The notes under the pieces were generated by a model that worked only from the letters and a program-made list of their open reading frames with translations, was not told the origin of the DNA and did no database searches. Below, one piece after another: positions 19,901-28,704 of a DNA stretch of 64,000 bases. Position 1 is the stretch's first letter, and the number at the start of each line of letters is the position of its first letter. The stretch comes from Sporosarcina sp. (GTDB lineage: Bacteria > Bacillota > Bacilli > Bacillales_A > Planococcaceae), in contig JAPFCR010000035.1 of assembly GCA_026169375.1 (NCBI GenBank), forward strand, positions 240,053 to 304,052, read 5' to 3'. Position numbers and translations under genes: made by a program.

Positions 19901-20537
19901 CGGCCGCTTCCGCTTGCGCTTTCAGTGGCTCTATACGAATATCCAATTCTTTTAAGATGTCAAGCACGCGATCTAAGTTGTCTGATGTCTCGAATAACTT
20001 ATGCTCTGCTTTACGTTTTCGTGTACGATACTTTAAAACGCCAGCTGCTTCATCGAAAATACTTCTACGATCTTCGGGACGACTGTTTAAAATTTCATCT
20101 ACCCGACCTTGTGATATGATTGAAAAAGCTTCTTTCCCAAGTCCCGAATCCATAAAAACATTCGTAATATCTTTCAATCGGCATTGTTGTCCATTTAACA
20201 AATAAATGCTTTCTCCCGAACGAAAAACACGACGGGTTACACTAATTTCCGTGTAGTCTAGTGGAAATAAATTCTTACTGTTATCTAAAACAAGTGTCAC
20301 TTCTGCAAAGTTTAGCGGCTTTCTTGAGTCACTTCCTGCAAAAATAACATCTTCCATCTTTGAACCACGCAAAGACTTCGCTGACTGCTCACCTAGCACC
20401 CAACGAATCGCATCTGTAATATTACTTTTACCGCTGCCATTGGGTCCAACAACAGCGGTAACACCAGGTACAAAATCAATGCCAATCCGTTCGGCAAATG
20501 ACTTGAATCCTAGAATTTCAACCCTTTTTAAAAACAT
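16980..20537 (-). CDS. smc: Chromosome segregation ATPase SMC
   Basis: Core of the condensin that organises the replicated chromosome with ScpA and ScpB. The 1185-aa protein has the Walker A motif GPNGSGKS (31-38), two long coiled-coil arms, a hinge (about 500-680) ending in the Gly-rich GGSLTGGG, the ABC signature LSGGERALTA and Walker B CILDEVEAALDEAN. It starts 6 bp after rnc in one unit with ftsY. Confidence 0.98.
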   Translation of the reverse strand: MFLKRVEILGFKSFAERIGIDFVPGVTAVVGPNGSGKSNITDAIRWVLGEQSAKSLRGSKMEDVIFAGSDSRKPLNFAEVTLVLDNSKNLFPLDYTEISVTRRVFRSGESIYLLNGQQCRLKDITNVFMDSGLGKEAFSIISQGRVDEILNSRPEDRRSIFDEAAGVLKYRTRKRKAEHKLFETSDNLDRVLDILKELDIRIEPLKAQAEAAEKHAEISKEVREIDIRLLNYDAGNLRVQLEEKLKKVQKDQQEKDLLQIKIEKYEATTSKLKESLDAKELQLEALQQKLVKASAESEMWEGRRLLSAEKERNASIQIERIEEELIEFQKERTDLIEKLAQSNENLSLLKKEYEQVNDEINITTQMLKRSVTETEQEIENLKSAYIDNLNEEATIRNELKHIEERLVGEETSSQKIIEQTNTLKLKLAQLQEEKKMRAEKLTEIQKTVQNATKSYEESAQSLQVQEKDLVEKQQLMQQAHNKQHEMQGRLRALQSLEADFSGFYSGVKEVLLAREAKKLTGIEGAVAELITVEKNYVKAVETALGGAMQHIVTTSESSARDAIGHLKSRNKGRATFLPLDVIRSRKIQSSTLHSIEQHPEFVGVAAELVSVAETYKNIIENLLGNVIVAKTLVGASAIAKVMNYRYRVVTVDGDIVNAGGSLTGGGSQSRSSVFSRRAELETLTKQVAKMTASIDRGSEQISHVKMKVAEYMQKTEEFRKQTETLQLERAAVEANVRESDLAIRTVKNELETVELGRRGVETTGSELLNKKATLENTHEKIKSTLETLQTEIDTLERLTADWRTEEAALMKQLAELRERAAILREQKSYQSRAISDMEATESNIAKKQTQHQEELSYLKKIDKEHVSAEEIIAKIEWAATMKTDAEKEIVVIREERTAHTKELNEQEAALQLLRQDAEELNATLHTTTVELSRVEVQYEAFTKRLLNEYGLRPDVELLKGFNEQESRVQLEKLQEELTEIGPVNPGAIQEYEEVFERHQFLTDQRNDLLEAKETLQEAMTEMDHEMTARFSTTFEAIQHQFRQVFKEMFGGGNADLVLTDPANLLHTGVEIIARPPGKKMQSLSLLSGGERALTAISLLFSIIEVRPVPFCILDEVEAALDEANVIRYSNYLKRVSDNTQFIVITHRKGTMEGADVLYGITMQESGVSKVISVKLSEVPEEAMMQ

Positions 20538-20543
20538 TAAAAT

Positions 20544-21299
20544 CTACTCCTCAACTTGCTTGTGCTCTAATGCTGCAATCGCATGTCGAGCGGCCTCCTG
20601 CTCTGCGTCTTTCTTCGAGCGGCCTTTTCCAGTACCGAGCGTTTCATCATCTAATAGAACGACAATAATAAATTCCTTCGCATGGGCAGGCCCTTTTTCT
20701 TCAATTATTTCATAATGTAATTGTCCGCTATTCGTTTGCTGAATAATTTCTTGTAAACGACTTTTATAATCCATCACATGCGAAAAAGCACCGACAGTTA
20801 TTTTTGGAAATACAACTTTTTCTAAAAACGTAGTAACTGCTGCCATTCCTTGATCTGTATACAGAGCACCTATAAAAGCTTCAAATACGTCTGCTAACAG
20901 CGCAGGACGTGTTCTTCCACCTGTTTGTTCTTCCCCTTTACCTAAAAGCACATAACGACCAAAATCCAATTCATTCGCGAATGAAACAAGAGCAGGTTCA
21001 CAGACGATCGATGCGCGTAACTTTGTTAGCTCTCCCTCACTCATCCTTGGTTCGGTCGTATAAAGGTATTGGGAAACACCAAGCTCTAAAACTGCGTCTC
21101 CTAAAAATTCAAGGCGTTCATTATCTGTATACTTTTTTCTTCGATGCTCATTCACATAAGATGAATGGGTGAATGCGTTATATAAAAGCGATATATCCTT
21201 AAATTGTACAAAAAGCTTTTGTTGTAGCTGGTCAAAATCATCTCGAACCGATTTTGGTAGTGTAACTTTATAATTCATTCCCTCATGTTTATTTGTCAT
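20544..21299 (-). CDS. rnc: Ribonuclease III
   Basis: Endonuclease for double-stranded RNA that processes rRNA precursors and scRNA. The 251-aa protein has the catalytic signature [12 protein letters not shown] with Glu64 and Asp68, then Asp137 and Glu140 in [14 protein letters not shown], and a C-terminal double-stranded-RNA-binding domain (about 175-247, [14 protein letters not shown]). The ATG at 21299 has only a distant GGAAAGG (13 nt). An inner ATG seven codons later is too close to a GAGGG. It heads the rnc-smc-ftsY unit. Confidence 0.96.
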   Translation of the reverse strand: MTNKHEGMNYKVTLPKSVRDDFDQLQQKLFVQFKDISLLYNAFTHSSYVNEHRRKKYTDNERLEFLGDAVLELGVSQYLYTTEPRMSEGELTKLRASIVCEPALVSFANELDFGRYVLLGKGEEQTGGRTRPALLADVFEAFIGALYTDQGMAAVTTFLEKVVFPKITVGAFSHVMDYKSRLQEIIQQTNSGQLHYEIIEEKGPAHAKEFIIVVLLDDETLGTGKGRSKKDAEQEAARHAIAALEHKQVEE

Positions 21300-21334
21300 A
21301 AGACCAATTCTGCCTTTCCTGCATAATCTATTTA

Positions 21335-21363
21335 ATTTTACCTTTTTCAGCGTCTAAGTGCAA
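21335..21363 (-). promoter_or_regulatory. SigA promoter for rnc-smc-ftsY
   Basis: TTGCAC (21358-21363) and TAAAAT (21335-21340, 5 of 6) with a 17-nt spacer on the minus strand, immediately downstream of the acpP terminator and about 35 nt before rnc. Confidence 0.6.
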
Positions 21364-21367
21364 AGAT

Positions 21368-21414
21368 AAAAAGAGACGCTTGTATCCATTTCAAAAAAAG
21401 GATATAAGCGCCTC
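21368..21414 (-). terminator. Rho-independent terminator after acpP
   Basis: A 15-bp stem with one mismatch and wobble pairs (21373-21387 with 21400-21414) followed by TTTTT on the minus strand. It ends the fapR-plsX-fabDG-acpP unit. Confidence 0.85.
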
Positions 21415-21442
21415 AGCTAAATTTTCTCAAATTAGCTATTCA

Positions 21443-21679
21443 TTAGTTCACTTTTGCTTCGATATATGAAACTGCATCGCCGACAGTTGCAATTTTCTCT
21501 GCATCATCGTCAGAAATTTCCATATCAAATTCATCTTCTAGCTCCATTACGAGCTCAACTACGTCTAATGAGTCCGCACCAAGATCATCACTGAAAGATG
21601 CTTCTGGTTTCACTTCAACTTCATCAACGCCTAAGCGATCAACGATTAATTTCGTTACACGTTCAGTTACTGTTGCCAA
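21443..21679 (-). CDS. acpP: Acyl carrier protein
   Basis: Carrier of acyl intermediates in fatty acid and phospholipid synthesis. The 78-aa acidic protein carries the 4'-phosphopantetheine site Ser37 in [12 protein letters not shown]. The start is the TTG at 21677-21679, with GGAGG 8 nt upstream and an N-terminus ([10 protein letters not shown]) like known ACPs. An in-frame GTG three codons earlier overlaps GGAGG. It is separated from fabG by a 390-bp palindromic repeat array, unusual for this normally tight gene pair. Confidence 0.97.
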   Translation of the reverse strand: MATVTERVTKLIVDRLGVDEVEVKPEASFSDDLGADSLDVVELVMELEDEFDMEISDDDAEKIATVGDAVSYIEAKVN

Positions 21680-21700
21680 ATCCGTCACCTCCCCTCGAAG

Positions 21701-22090
21701 AATTTAAAGCTGAGGCGTCTTGATTAGAGACGACAGGCATAAGATGGGTCAGCGACGTGACGATCTTTGCCACATAGCTGAAACAACTTATGACCCGAGT
21801 CTCTAGACGCCGAAGCTGGATAGAATTTAATGCTGAAGGCACCGGGTAGACGCGACAAGCGCTGGAGGAATTGACAAAAAGGCGATTTTTGCCTTTATGA
21901 CAATTCTGAAGCGACTCGAGCGGCTGGTGCCCGAAGCTGGATAATATTTAAAGCTGAGGCGTCTTGATTAGAGACGACAGGCATAAGATGAGTCAGCGAC
22001 GTGGCGATCTTTACCACATAGCTGAAACAACTTATGACCCGAGTCTCTAGACGCCGAAGCTGGATAGAATTTAAAGCTGAAGGCACGCCC
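21701..22090. repeat. Palindromic repeat array between fabG and acpP
   Basis: Three ~122-bp units and the start of a fourth. Units 1 and 3 start 244 bp apart and are almost identical; each is a long imperfect palindrome with outer arms GCTGAGGCGTCT / AGACGCCGAAGC, then TAGAGAC / GTCTCTA, then CATAAG / CTTATG. Unit 2 (about 21831-21944) shares only the outer GCTGAAGGC and GCCCGAAGCTGG ends. It has a different core, with a hairpin around an AAAAAGGCGATTTTTGCCTT-like centre. There is no coding potential. It lies immediately downstream of the fabG stop and upstream of the acpP start. This accounts for the whole 420-bp gap. Confidence 0.85.
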
Positions 22091-22098
22091 TTCACTCT

Positions 22099-22845
22099 TT
22101 ACATCACCATTCCACCATCAACATGGATTGTTTGTCCTGTAATATAATCCGCATCTTCCGATAGTAAAAATAAAACTGTTTTTGCAACATGCTTAGCTTC
22201 CCCTAATTTCCCAAGAGGAATCGTTTTTAGCATTTGTTCTTTTACGCCTTCATTTAATGCATCAGTCATTTCCGTTGTAATAAACCCAGGCGCGACCGCA
22301 TTCACATAAATATTACGGCTTGCTAACTCTTTTGCAGTTGTTTTTGTTAACCCAATGACACCAGCTTTAGCCGCAACATAATTTGCTTGACCTGGATTTC
22401 CAGAAACACCAACAATTGAAGCAACGTTAACAATTTTCCCTGCACGTTGACGCATCATTTGGCGCGTCACGCCTTTCGTGCATAAGAAAACACCTTTTAA
22501 GTTCGTGTCAATAACGTCATCCCACTCGTCTTCTTTCATACGCATTAATAAATTATCTTTTGTAATTCCCGCATTATTTACAAGTATATCAACTGAACCG
22601 AATGTTGCAATCGTCTCATCGACTAAATTTTTCACACTCTCTGCATTTGACACATCTGCTTGAATTGCAAATGCTTCTCCCCCAGCTTCTTGAATCAGTT
22701 TAACAACTTCTTCTGCTTTATCTTGACTCCCACTATAGTTAACCGCAACTCTAGCACCCTCACGACCTAGTTGTAAAGCGATTTCACGGCCAATTCCACG
22801 AGATGCACCTGTTACAATTGCTGATTTCCCTTCAAATCTACTCAC
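22099..22845 (-). CDS. fabG: 3-oxoacyl-[ACP] reductase
   Basis: NADPH-dependent short-chain dehydrogenase that reduces 3-oxoacyl-ACP. It has TGASRGIG for cofactor binding, the NNAG motif and the catalytic Ser143, Tyr156 and Lys160 (YVAAKAG). I place the start at the GTG 22843-22845 (248 aa), 9 nt after AAAGG. The alternative ATG at 22854 overlaps the fabD stop but is joined directly to the AAAGG with no spacing. It sits in the FapR-regulated fab operon. Confidence 0.94.
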   Translation of the reverse strand: MSRFEGKSAIVTGASRGIGREIALQLGREGARVAVNYSGSQDKAEEVVKLIQEAGGEAFAIQADVSNAESVKNLVDETIATFGSVDILVNNAGITKDNLLMRMKEDEWDDVIDTNLKGVFLCTKGVTRQMMRQRAGKIVNVASIVGVSGNPGQANYVAAKAGVIGLTKTTAKELASRNIYVNAVAPGFITTEMTDALNEGVKEQMLKTIPLGKLGEAKHVAKTVLFLLSEDADYITGQTIHVDGGMVM

Positions 22846-22850
22846 CCAAA

Positions 22851-23789
22851 TCATCCTTTCAAAGTTTCTACTACTTCTTTTAATGACTGTTCGTCATAGA
22901 CAGATAGGACAGTTGCTTTTCTATCAATCTTTTTAATTAAACCACTCAATACTTTTCCTGGACCACATTCAATAAAATGTGTTACGCCATTTTCAAGCAT
23001 CGTTCGAACAGAATCTTCCCAGCGAACTGGTGAATATAATTGTTCGACGAGCAATTCTTTTAATTCATTGCTATCTTCAATGACTTTAGCATTTACATTT
23101 GCAACGACTGGTGGATTTGCATTATTCATTTTAATGTTATTTAATGTTTCTCTCAACTTCTCCGCTGCAGGTTCCATTAAAGATGAATGAAAAGGACCAC
23201 TTACATCTAACAAAATTGTTCTTCTGACCCCTGCTTCTTTTAATGCAGCACAAGCTTTTTCCACGCCTTCTTTAGTGCCAGAAATGACAACTTGTCCTGG
23301 ACAATTTAAGTTTGCAGGTTGTACCGCATCTCCTTCAGCTGTAACTTTCTTAGTAATGTCTTCAATCAGTTCAGTCTCCGCACCGAGAACTGCTGCCATT
23401 GCGCCTACACCTGCTGGAACAGCTTCATTCATATATAAGCCACGGTTATGAACAGCTAAAACGCCTTCTTCAAATGGTAAAACATTCGAAGCAACAAGTG
23501 CGGTATACTCACCTAAACTATGACCTGCAGTGAAATCTGGTTCAATGCCTTCTTCTTTTAAACGTTCTGCGATCATTGCGCCTACTGTCAACAAAGCAGG
23601 TTGTGCATGATACGTAAGCGTCAATTCTTCTTGTGGTCCTTCTTCGATTAATTGACTTAATGAGAAACCTAATTTGTTGTCCGCTTCTTTGAAAAACTGT
23701 TTACTTTGTTCATGATTTTGGACGAATTCTGTTCCCATTCCTACTTTTTGAGAGCCTTGTCCTGGAAATACAAATGCAATTTTCGTCAT
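22851..23789 (-). CDS. fabD: Malonyl-CoA:ACP transacylase
   Basis: Transfers malonyl groups from CoA to ACP. The 312-aa protein has FPGQGSQ near the N-terminus, the nucleophile Ser91 in [10 protein letters not shown], and the His of SGPFHSSLM. The start overlaps the plsX stop (ATGA). Same operon as plsX, fabG and acpP. Confidence 0.97.
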   Translation of the reverse strand: MTKIAFVFPGQGSQKVGMGTEFVQNHEQSKQFFKEADNKLGFSLSQLIEEGPQEELTLTYHAQPALLTVGAMIAERLKEEGIEPDFTAGHSLGEYTALVASNVLPFEEGVLAVHNRGLYMNEAVPAGVGAMAAVLGAETELIEDITKKVTAEGDAVQPANLNCPGQVVISGTKEGVEKACAALKEAGVRRTILLDVSGPFHSSLMEPAAEKLRETLNNIKMNNANPPVVANVNAKVIEDSNELKELLVEQLYSPVRWEDSVRTMLENGVTHFIECGPGKVLSGLIKKIDRKATVLSVYDEQSLKEVVETLKG

Positions 23790-24778
23790 TTTGTTAACCC
23801 CTTCCCAATCGTGTCATGAATCGTTTCAGTTACTTCATATTTAACCATTGTTCTTGCTTGTCGAATTGCATTATAAACCGCCCGCGCATTTGATGAACCA
23901 TGCGCTTTAATAAGAGGTGCTTTCAATCCGAATAGGCCTGCACCGCCGTACTCCGAATAATCAAGTTTTTCCTTTAACTCACCTAATTCATTCTTCACCA
24001 ACGCTGCTGATAATTTTGTTTTGACAGATGAAGTATAGACTTCTTTCAACATTGTAAAAAAGCTAGATGCTGTTCCTTCAATCGTTTTCAGCACCATATT
24101 TCCTGTAAAACCATCTGTTACGACAACATCTGCTACACCTGTTAATAAATCACGTGCTTCCACATTGCCAATAAAATGGATAGGAGCTTCGGAAAGAATT
24201 GTATAAGCTTCTTTCGTTAACTCATTCCCTTTTCCTTCTTCTGTGCCTATATTTAAAAGTCCAACACGTGGTTTTTTAATATGACGGACTTTTTCTGCAT
24301 AAATACTTCCCATCACTGCATATTGACCGAGATGTTCTGGCTTAGCATCTGCATTTGCTCCGAGATCTAACATCACAAAGCCTTGTCCATCCACAGTAGG
24401 CAATGTCGGTGCTAACGCTGGACGTTCAACCCCATCGATTCTACCGACAATAAACAACCCCGCAGCCATCAATGCACCTGTATTCCCTGCTGATACACCT
24501 GCCGCTGCTTTTCCTTCTTTTACAGCTTGTGCCATTTTTACCATCGAAGCATCTTTTTTACGTCTAATCGAACGAACTGGTTCATCATCAGGTTCGATTA
24601 CTTCTGAACAATGGATCACTGTTAAACGATCATGTTGTTGTAAATAAGGTGCCATCTTTTGTTCATCACCATAAAGATGTATATGTATATCCTGAAACTC
24701 TCGCAAACTTTCTAAAGCACCTTTTATAATTTCCCCAGGTGCATGATCTCCGCCCATTCCATCTACTGCAAGTATCAT
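23786..24778 (-). CDS. plsX: Phosphate acyltransferase PlsX
   Basis: Makes acyl-phosphate from acyl-ACP for PlsY-dependent phospholipid synthesis at the membrane. The 330-aa protein starts [17 protein letters not shown] and has [21 protein letters not shown] and [11 protein letters not shown], all typical of the family. AGGAGG lies 7 nt before the ATG. It follows fapR by 11 bp. Confidence 0.97.
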   Translation of the reverse strand: MILAVDGMGGDHAPGEIIKGALESLREFQDIHIHLYGDEQKMAPYLQQHDRLTVIHCSEVIEPDDEPVRSIRRKKDASMVKMAQAVKEGKAAAGVSAGNTGALMAAGLFIVGRIDGVERPALAPTLPTVDGQGFVMLDLGANADAKPEHLGQYAVMGSIYAEKVRHIKKPRVGLLNIGTEEGKGNELTKEAYTILSEAPIHFIGNVEARDLLTGVADVVVTDGFTGNMVLKTIEGTASSFFTMLKEVYTSSVKTKLSAALVKNELGELKEKLDYSEYGGAGLFGLKAPLIKAHGSSNARAVYNAIRQARTMVKYEVTETIHDTIGKGLTK

Positions 24779-24789
24779 TCATTAGCCTC

Positions 24790-25359
24790 CTATTTCGCTT
24801 CCGTCGTTCGGTACATATAAAATTGACCTGTAAAAACAGGTAGATCATCAACCGTTGAAATCACTTCAACGAGTGTGCGTTTCTTTTTGACGGTTTCTTG
24901 CTTCACTTCAGCACGCGCAATGACCCGGTCACCTACTTTGACAGGCTTTAAAAATTCAATAGACGATTTCGCCGTTAATGCCAAAGCATCATCCATAACT
25001 GCAACTGCAAGTGAATTTGCTTGGGCAAATAAATGATGTCCTCTCGCAATTTGATTGCGCTGGAAAACATGATTTTCTGTGACATCTAAAATTGAAATTG
25101 CACGGTCATCGAGCTTTATATCAATAATTTCACCAATCACTTCATCGGTGCTTAATGATTTTACTTCATTTGTCATTGTTAGCGTAGCTACTTGTTTTAA
25201 TCTTTCACGTAATTCAGGGATTCCACATTCAAGTCGATCCAAGCGGATTGTTTGAACACTTACATCATAATGTTTTGAAAGGTCTTCGTCTGTTAAAAAG
25301 GGATTTTTCTCCACAAGTTTTTTCAAACGTGTTTGCCTTTCTTTTTTAGGTATGCGCAC
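24790..25359 (-). CDS. fapR: Fatty acid/phospholipid regulator FapR
   Basis: Repressor of lipid synthesis genes that is released by malonyl-CoA. The 189-aa protein has an N-terminal helix-turn-helix ([19 protein letters not shown]) and a C-terminal hot-dog domain (GRG-like stretch [18 protein letters not shown]) that binds malonyl-CoA. I use the GTG at 25357-25359: AAGG lies 8 nt upstream and the N-terminus then matches known FapR. An upstream in-frame GTG lies inside the operator. It is the first gene of fapR-plsX-fabD-fabG-acpP. Confidence 0.95.
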   Translation of the reverse strand: MRIPKKERQTRLKKLVEKNPFLTDEDLSKHYDVSVQTIRLDRLECGIPELRERLKQVATLTMTNEVKSLSTDEVIGEIIDIKLDDRAISILDVTENHVFQRNQIARGHHLFAQANSLAVAVMDDALALTAKSSIEFLKPVKVGDRVIARAEVKQETVKKKRTLVEVISTVDDLPVFTGQFYMYRTTEAK

Positions 25360-25376
25360 ATTTTTCACCTTCCGAC

Positions 25377-25393
25377 TTAGCACTTGGTACTAA
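25377..25393 (-). promoter_or_regulatory. FapR operator
   Basis: 17-bp imperfect palindrome TTAGCACTTGGTACTAA, close to the known FapR box (TTAGTACC...GTACTAA type). It lies 4 bp downstream of the -10 box, over the expected transcription start, so FapR should repress its own operon. Confidence 0.75.
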
Positions 25394-25397
25394 TATC

Positions 25398-25426
25398 AGT
25401 ATATAAAGATAGGTATTAGAATGCAA
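25398..25426 (-). promoter_or_regulatory. SigA promoter for the fapR operon
   Basis: TTGCAT (25421-25426) and TATACT (25398-25403, 5 of 6) with a 17-nt spacer on the minus strand. A second half-site-like CTAATACC lies within the spacer, which may add to FapR control. Confidence 0.65.
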
Positions 25427-25471
25427 GAAAATTATAGATTAGCACATTTAGAATTGTTAGCCTACGATGAT

Positions 25472-25695
25472 GGGAATAAAGTGAAACTTCAATCAGTGGG
25501 GGGGTTTCTTCATCCCCCACTGATTGAAAAGGAACACAAGCTAAGTGCGTCACGTCCTGTGACAACGCTTGCGTGACCAACATCATGTTGGCCTCAATCG
25601 GGCTTTTACGGGCAGCCCCACTCCCACTTATCTTTACCGTGTTCACTTAAATCTTGAAGTGGGAGTCTTACTGCCCGTTAATGCGGGATAAATCC
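25472..25695. repeat. Structured intergenic element B (IS-end or MITE-like)
   Basis: About 224 bp between the fapR promoter and the recG terminator, related to element A. It contains a perfect 15-bp inverted repeat (25488-25502 with 25514-25528), small hairpins GTCAC...GTGAC and CCAACATCATGTTGG, and a nested pair of stems at the right end: ACGGGCAG (25608-25615) with CTGCCCGT (25671-25678) around ACTCCCACTT (25620-25629) with AAGTGGGAGT (25657-25666). The right end CGGGATAAATCC is the same as in A. There is no open reading frame of note. The IS200/IS605-derived (MITE) origin is inference from the palindromic ends. Confidence 0.65.
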
Positions 25696-25704
25696 AACAT
25701 TCAA

Positions 25705-25743
25705 TAAAAAAAGTAGCAGGTATTTATATTCTCCCTGCTACTT
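25705..25743 (-). terminator. Rho-independent terminator after recG
   Basis: A perfect 10-bp stem (AAGTAGCAGG at 25711-25720 with 25734-25743) followed by seven T on the minus strand, 12 bp after the recG stop. Confidence 0.9.
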
Positions 25744-25754
25744 CCTTTCACTTA

Positions 25755-27803
25755 TTAATCCATTCGATCCGCACTTAAAGCGCCTGACTCTTCTAATCTT
25801 TCGCGTAAAAGACGGTATGGTTCCGTTGTCCAAAATGATTCTGACGCAAGCATTCGTTCAGCATCTTGCCGCGCCGTATCAAGTGCCCGGTAATCATGCA
25901 CAAGATCTGCTAATTTAAACTCTGGTAATCCACTTTGCTTTTTCCCAAAGAAATCACCAGCGCCCCTTAACTCCAAATCTTTTTCAGCAAGTACAAAACC
26001 ATCATTCGTTTCTGTCATCGAATGCATTCGCTCTTTACCTTCTTCATTTTTCGGATCAGCTAATAAAACACAATACGACTGTTCTGCACCTCTTCCAACA
26101 CGACCTCTTAATTGGTGAAGCTGTGACAAACCAAACCGAGTTGCATCATAAATTAACATAAATGTTGCATTCGGTACGTTTACCCCGACCTCAACAACAG
26201 TTGTTGAAACGAGAACATCGATTGTTCCTTCACTAAATGCTTGCATGATTTCATCTTTTTCTTCAGGATGTAAGCGGCCATGCATTAATCCAACTTTAAA
26301 CCGATCTTGGAAATAAACAGACAATTGATGATAGACATCTACCGCATTTTGTACATCTAACTTATCTGATTCTTCTATAAGTGGACAAATGACATACGCT
26401 TGGCGACCTTTCGTTAATTCGGCCGCCATTTTATTTAATACAGGTTGTAACGCATCTTCTTTTAACCAATGTGTTTCAATTTCTTTTCGACCTGCGGGAA
26501 GTTCATCTAATATCGAAACGTCCATCTCGCCAAATGCAGTAATGGCAAGTGTTCTTGGAATTGGCGTTGCGGTCATGAATAAAACATCCGGATCAATGCC
26601 TTTTTCACGCAAAACCCGACGTTGTTCTACACCAAAGCGATGCTGCTCATCTGTAATGACAACCCCTAAGTTTTTAAAGACAACATCTGGTTGAATTAAT
26701 GCATGCGTCCCAATTAATAAATCAATCTTTCCCGCGGCTAACATTTCTAGTAACTGTTGTCGTGCTTTTCCTTTTGTAGAACCTGATAAAAACGCTACCG
26801 TTACATCGAAAGGCTCTAACCATTCTGCAAGGGAAGCTGCATGTTGCTCTGCTAATATTTCAGTTGGCGCCATCATTGCACCTTGAAAACCAGCTGTAAT
26901 TGCGGCATATAAACCAATCGCCGCCACAACTGTTTTCCCCGATCCAACATCTCCTTGAAGTAACCGGTTCATCCGAACTTCACTTTTCAATTCAGCACAT
27001 AATTCGTTAACAACTCTTTTTTGTGCATTTGTTAACTCGAAAGGTAAAGATGCAATAAACTCTTTCAACTTCTCTAAATCATAATGAATAGGTATTCCTT
27101 TTTCTGATTCTTTTCGAACTTTTTTCATCGCCTGCATTTTCATTTGAAATAAAAGCAATTCTTCATAAACAAATCGTCTCCGTGCATGTTTCATATGTGC
27201 TGGATTTTCAGGAAAATGAAGCATTTCAAGTGCTTGCTGCAAATTTGGTAATTTATACGCCGTTAAAAATTCAACTGGTAAAGCATCTTCTAATTCAGCA
27301 CCGACATAATTTAAAGCAGCTCTCATAAAACGTCTAAATGTTTTTTGATGCATAACACCTTTCAAACTATAAACAGGCTCAAAGTTTGCTTGTTCATCTT
27401 TAGGACCTGTTGAATATCTATTTGCATTGATTGTCTGTCTTCCACGATCCCATTTTCCAGTAACCGTGATCATATTGCCTTGTGTGAATCGATTTTTTAA
27501 ATAATGCTGATTGAAAAAAACTGCTTTTATGAGATGGTTGCCAACAAGAAGCCTCACTTGTAAGCGAGAACGTTTACTTCCGAAAAAAACAACGGAAGGC
27601 TCACTTTCAACTCTTCCTTCAACCGTCACCCTTTCATTATGCGGTGTTTCAGCTAAATCTTTTAACGTAAAGTCATCATGACGATAAGGAAACGTCATAA
27701 TTAAATCTTCTATCGTCTCGATGCCTAGTCGTGCGAGTTGCTCACTTGCTTTTTCTCCAATTCCTTTAATCTCTGTCACATGATCATAGAGAAGCTGGGT
27801 CAC
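25755..27803 (-). CDS. recG: ATP-dependent DNA helicase RecG
   Basis: Branch-migration helicase for stalled forks and recombination intermediates. The 682-aa protein has the wedge/OB domain (residues 55-150), Walker A GDVGSGKT, the DEQH box (VITDEQHRFGVEQR), ATPIPRTLA and the C-terminal QLHQLRGRVGRG. The start is the GTG at 27801-27803, inside the end of sdaAA, with a distant GGTGGAG; translation is probably coupled. It is the last gene of sdaAB-sdaAA-recG. Confidence 0.96.
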   Translation of the reverse strand: MTQLLYDHVTEIKGIGEKASEQLARLGIETIEDLIMTFPYRHDDFTLKDLAETPHNERVTVEGRVESEPSVVFFGSKRSRLQVRLLVGNHLIKAVFFNQHYLKNRFTQGNMITVTGKWDRGRQTINANRYSTGPKDEQANFEPVYSLKGVMHQKTFRRFMRAALNYVGAELEDALPVEFLTAYKLPNLQQALEMLHFPENPAHMKHARRRFVYEELLLFQMKMQAMKKVRKESEKGIPIHYDLEKLKEFIASLPFELTNAQKRVVNELCAELKSEVRMNRLLQGDVGSGKTVVAAIGLYAAITAGFQGAMMAPTEILAEQHAASLAEWLEPFDVTVAFLSGSTKGKARQQLLEMLAAGKIDLLIGTHALIQPDVVFKNLGVVITDEQHRFGVEQRRVLREKGIDPDVLFMTATPIPRTLAITAFGEMDVSILDELPAGRKEIETHWLKEDALQPVLNKMAAELTKGRQAYVICPLIEESDKLDVQNAVDVYHQLSVYFQDRFKVGLMHGRLHPEEKDEIMQAFSEGTIDVLVSTTVVEVGVNVPNATFMLIYDATRFGLSQLHQLRGRVGRGAEQSYCVLLADPKNEEGKERMHSMTETNDGFVLAEKDLELRGAGDFFGKKQSGLPEFKLADLVHDYRALDTARQDAERMLASESFWTTEPYRLLRERLEESGALSADRMD

Positions 27804-28692
27804 TATTTACAGAAGCTCCACCAAATATTTTTGCTTCCAATGCTTTACCTGTAGGTGTTGCAGCAAGCCCACCTTTCGCTGTTTCACGTAAAGCAGATGG
27901 CATGGATTGCCCGATTCTATGCATCGCGCCAATAACTTCATCTGTTGGAATTCTGCTAACAACTCCGGCTAACGCCATATCTGCTCCGACAAGCGCTTTA
28001 GCTGCCCCCATCGCATTTCGCTTTACACAAGGTACTTCTACAAGACCTGCTACAGGGTCGCAAACGAGCCCGAGCATGTTTTTCATCACAATCGAAAAGG
28101 CTTCTGCACTTTGTTGGGGTGTGCCACCTGCCATTTCTACAATCGCTGCAGCTGCCATCGAACCTGCTGAACCAGTCTCCGCTTGACATCCACCCGCTGC
28201 ACCTGAAATTGACGCATTATTTGCGACAACAAATCCAAATGCACCCGTTGTAAATAAATAATGAATCATTTGTTCTCTCGTTGGATTCAATTTATCTTTT
28301 ACAGCGAATAAAGTTCCTGGTACAATGCCAGCCGCCCCCGCAGTTGGTGTTGCACAAATTGTTCCCATCGCCGCATTCACTTCATTTGTCGCAACAGCTT
28401 TACTAACTGCATCTAATAGTAAATTACCAGATAATGTATTACCTTTTTCCATATACTTTTGAAGGAGTACCGCATCCCCTCCAGTTAATCCGGACGTTGA
28501 CTCAACACCTTGTAATCCTTTTTCTACAGCTTCTTCCATAACCGTTAAATTATGATCCATTTGTGCGATAATTTCCTCACGACTCCGCTTAGTAATGAGC
28601 ATTTCTTGTTCTATCATAATTTCGGAAATCGGCTTTTCTTTTGATTCTGCAAGTGCTACAAGTTCTTTTACAGATTTAAACAATACTTCCAT
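27784..28692 (-). CDS. sdaAA: L-serine dehydratase, alpha subunit
   Basis: Iron-sulfur subunit that converts L-serine to pyruvate and ammonia with SdaAB. The 302-aa protein has the Cys-bearing CATPTAGAAGIVPG, SGAAGGCQAETGSAG and GLVCDPVAGLVEVPCVKRN, which hold the [4Fe-4S] cluster. A GAGGTGGGG site precedes the ATG. It lies 12 bp after sdaAB. Confidence 0.96.
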   Translation of the reverse strand: MEVLFKSVKELVALAESKEKPISEIMIEQEMLITKRSREEIIAQMDHNLTVMEEAVEKGLQGVESTSGLTGGDAVLLQKYMEKGNTLSGNLLLDAVSKAVATNEVNAAMGTICATPTAGAAGIVPGTLFAVKDKLNPTREQMIHYLFTTGAFGFVVANNASISGAAGGCQAETGSAGSMAAAAIVEMAGGTPQQSAEAFSIVMKNMLGLVCDPVAGLVEVPCVKRNAMGAAKALVGADMALAGVVSRIPTDEVIGAMHRIGQSMPSALRETAKGGLAATPTGKALEAKIFGGASVNSDPASL

Positions 28693-28704
28693 TTTGTCCC
28701 CACC

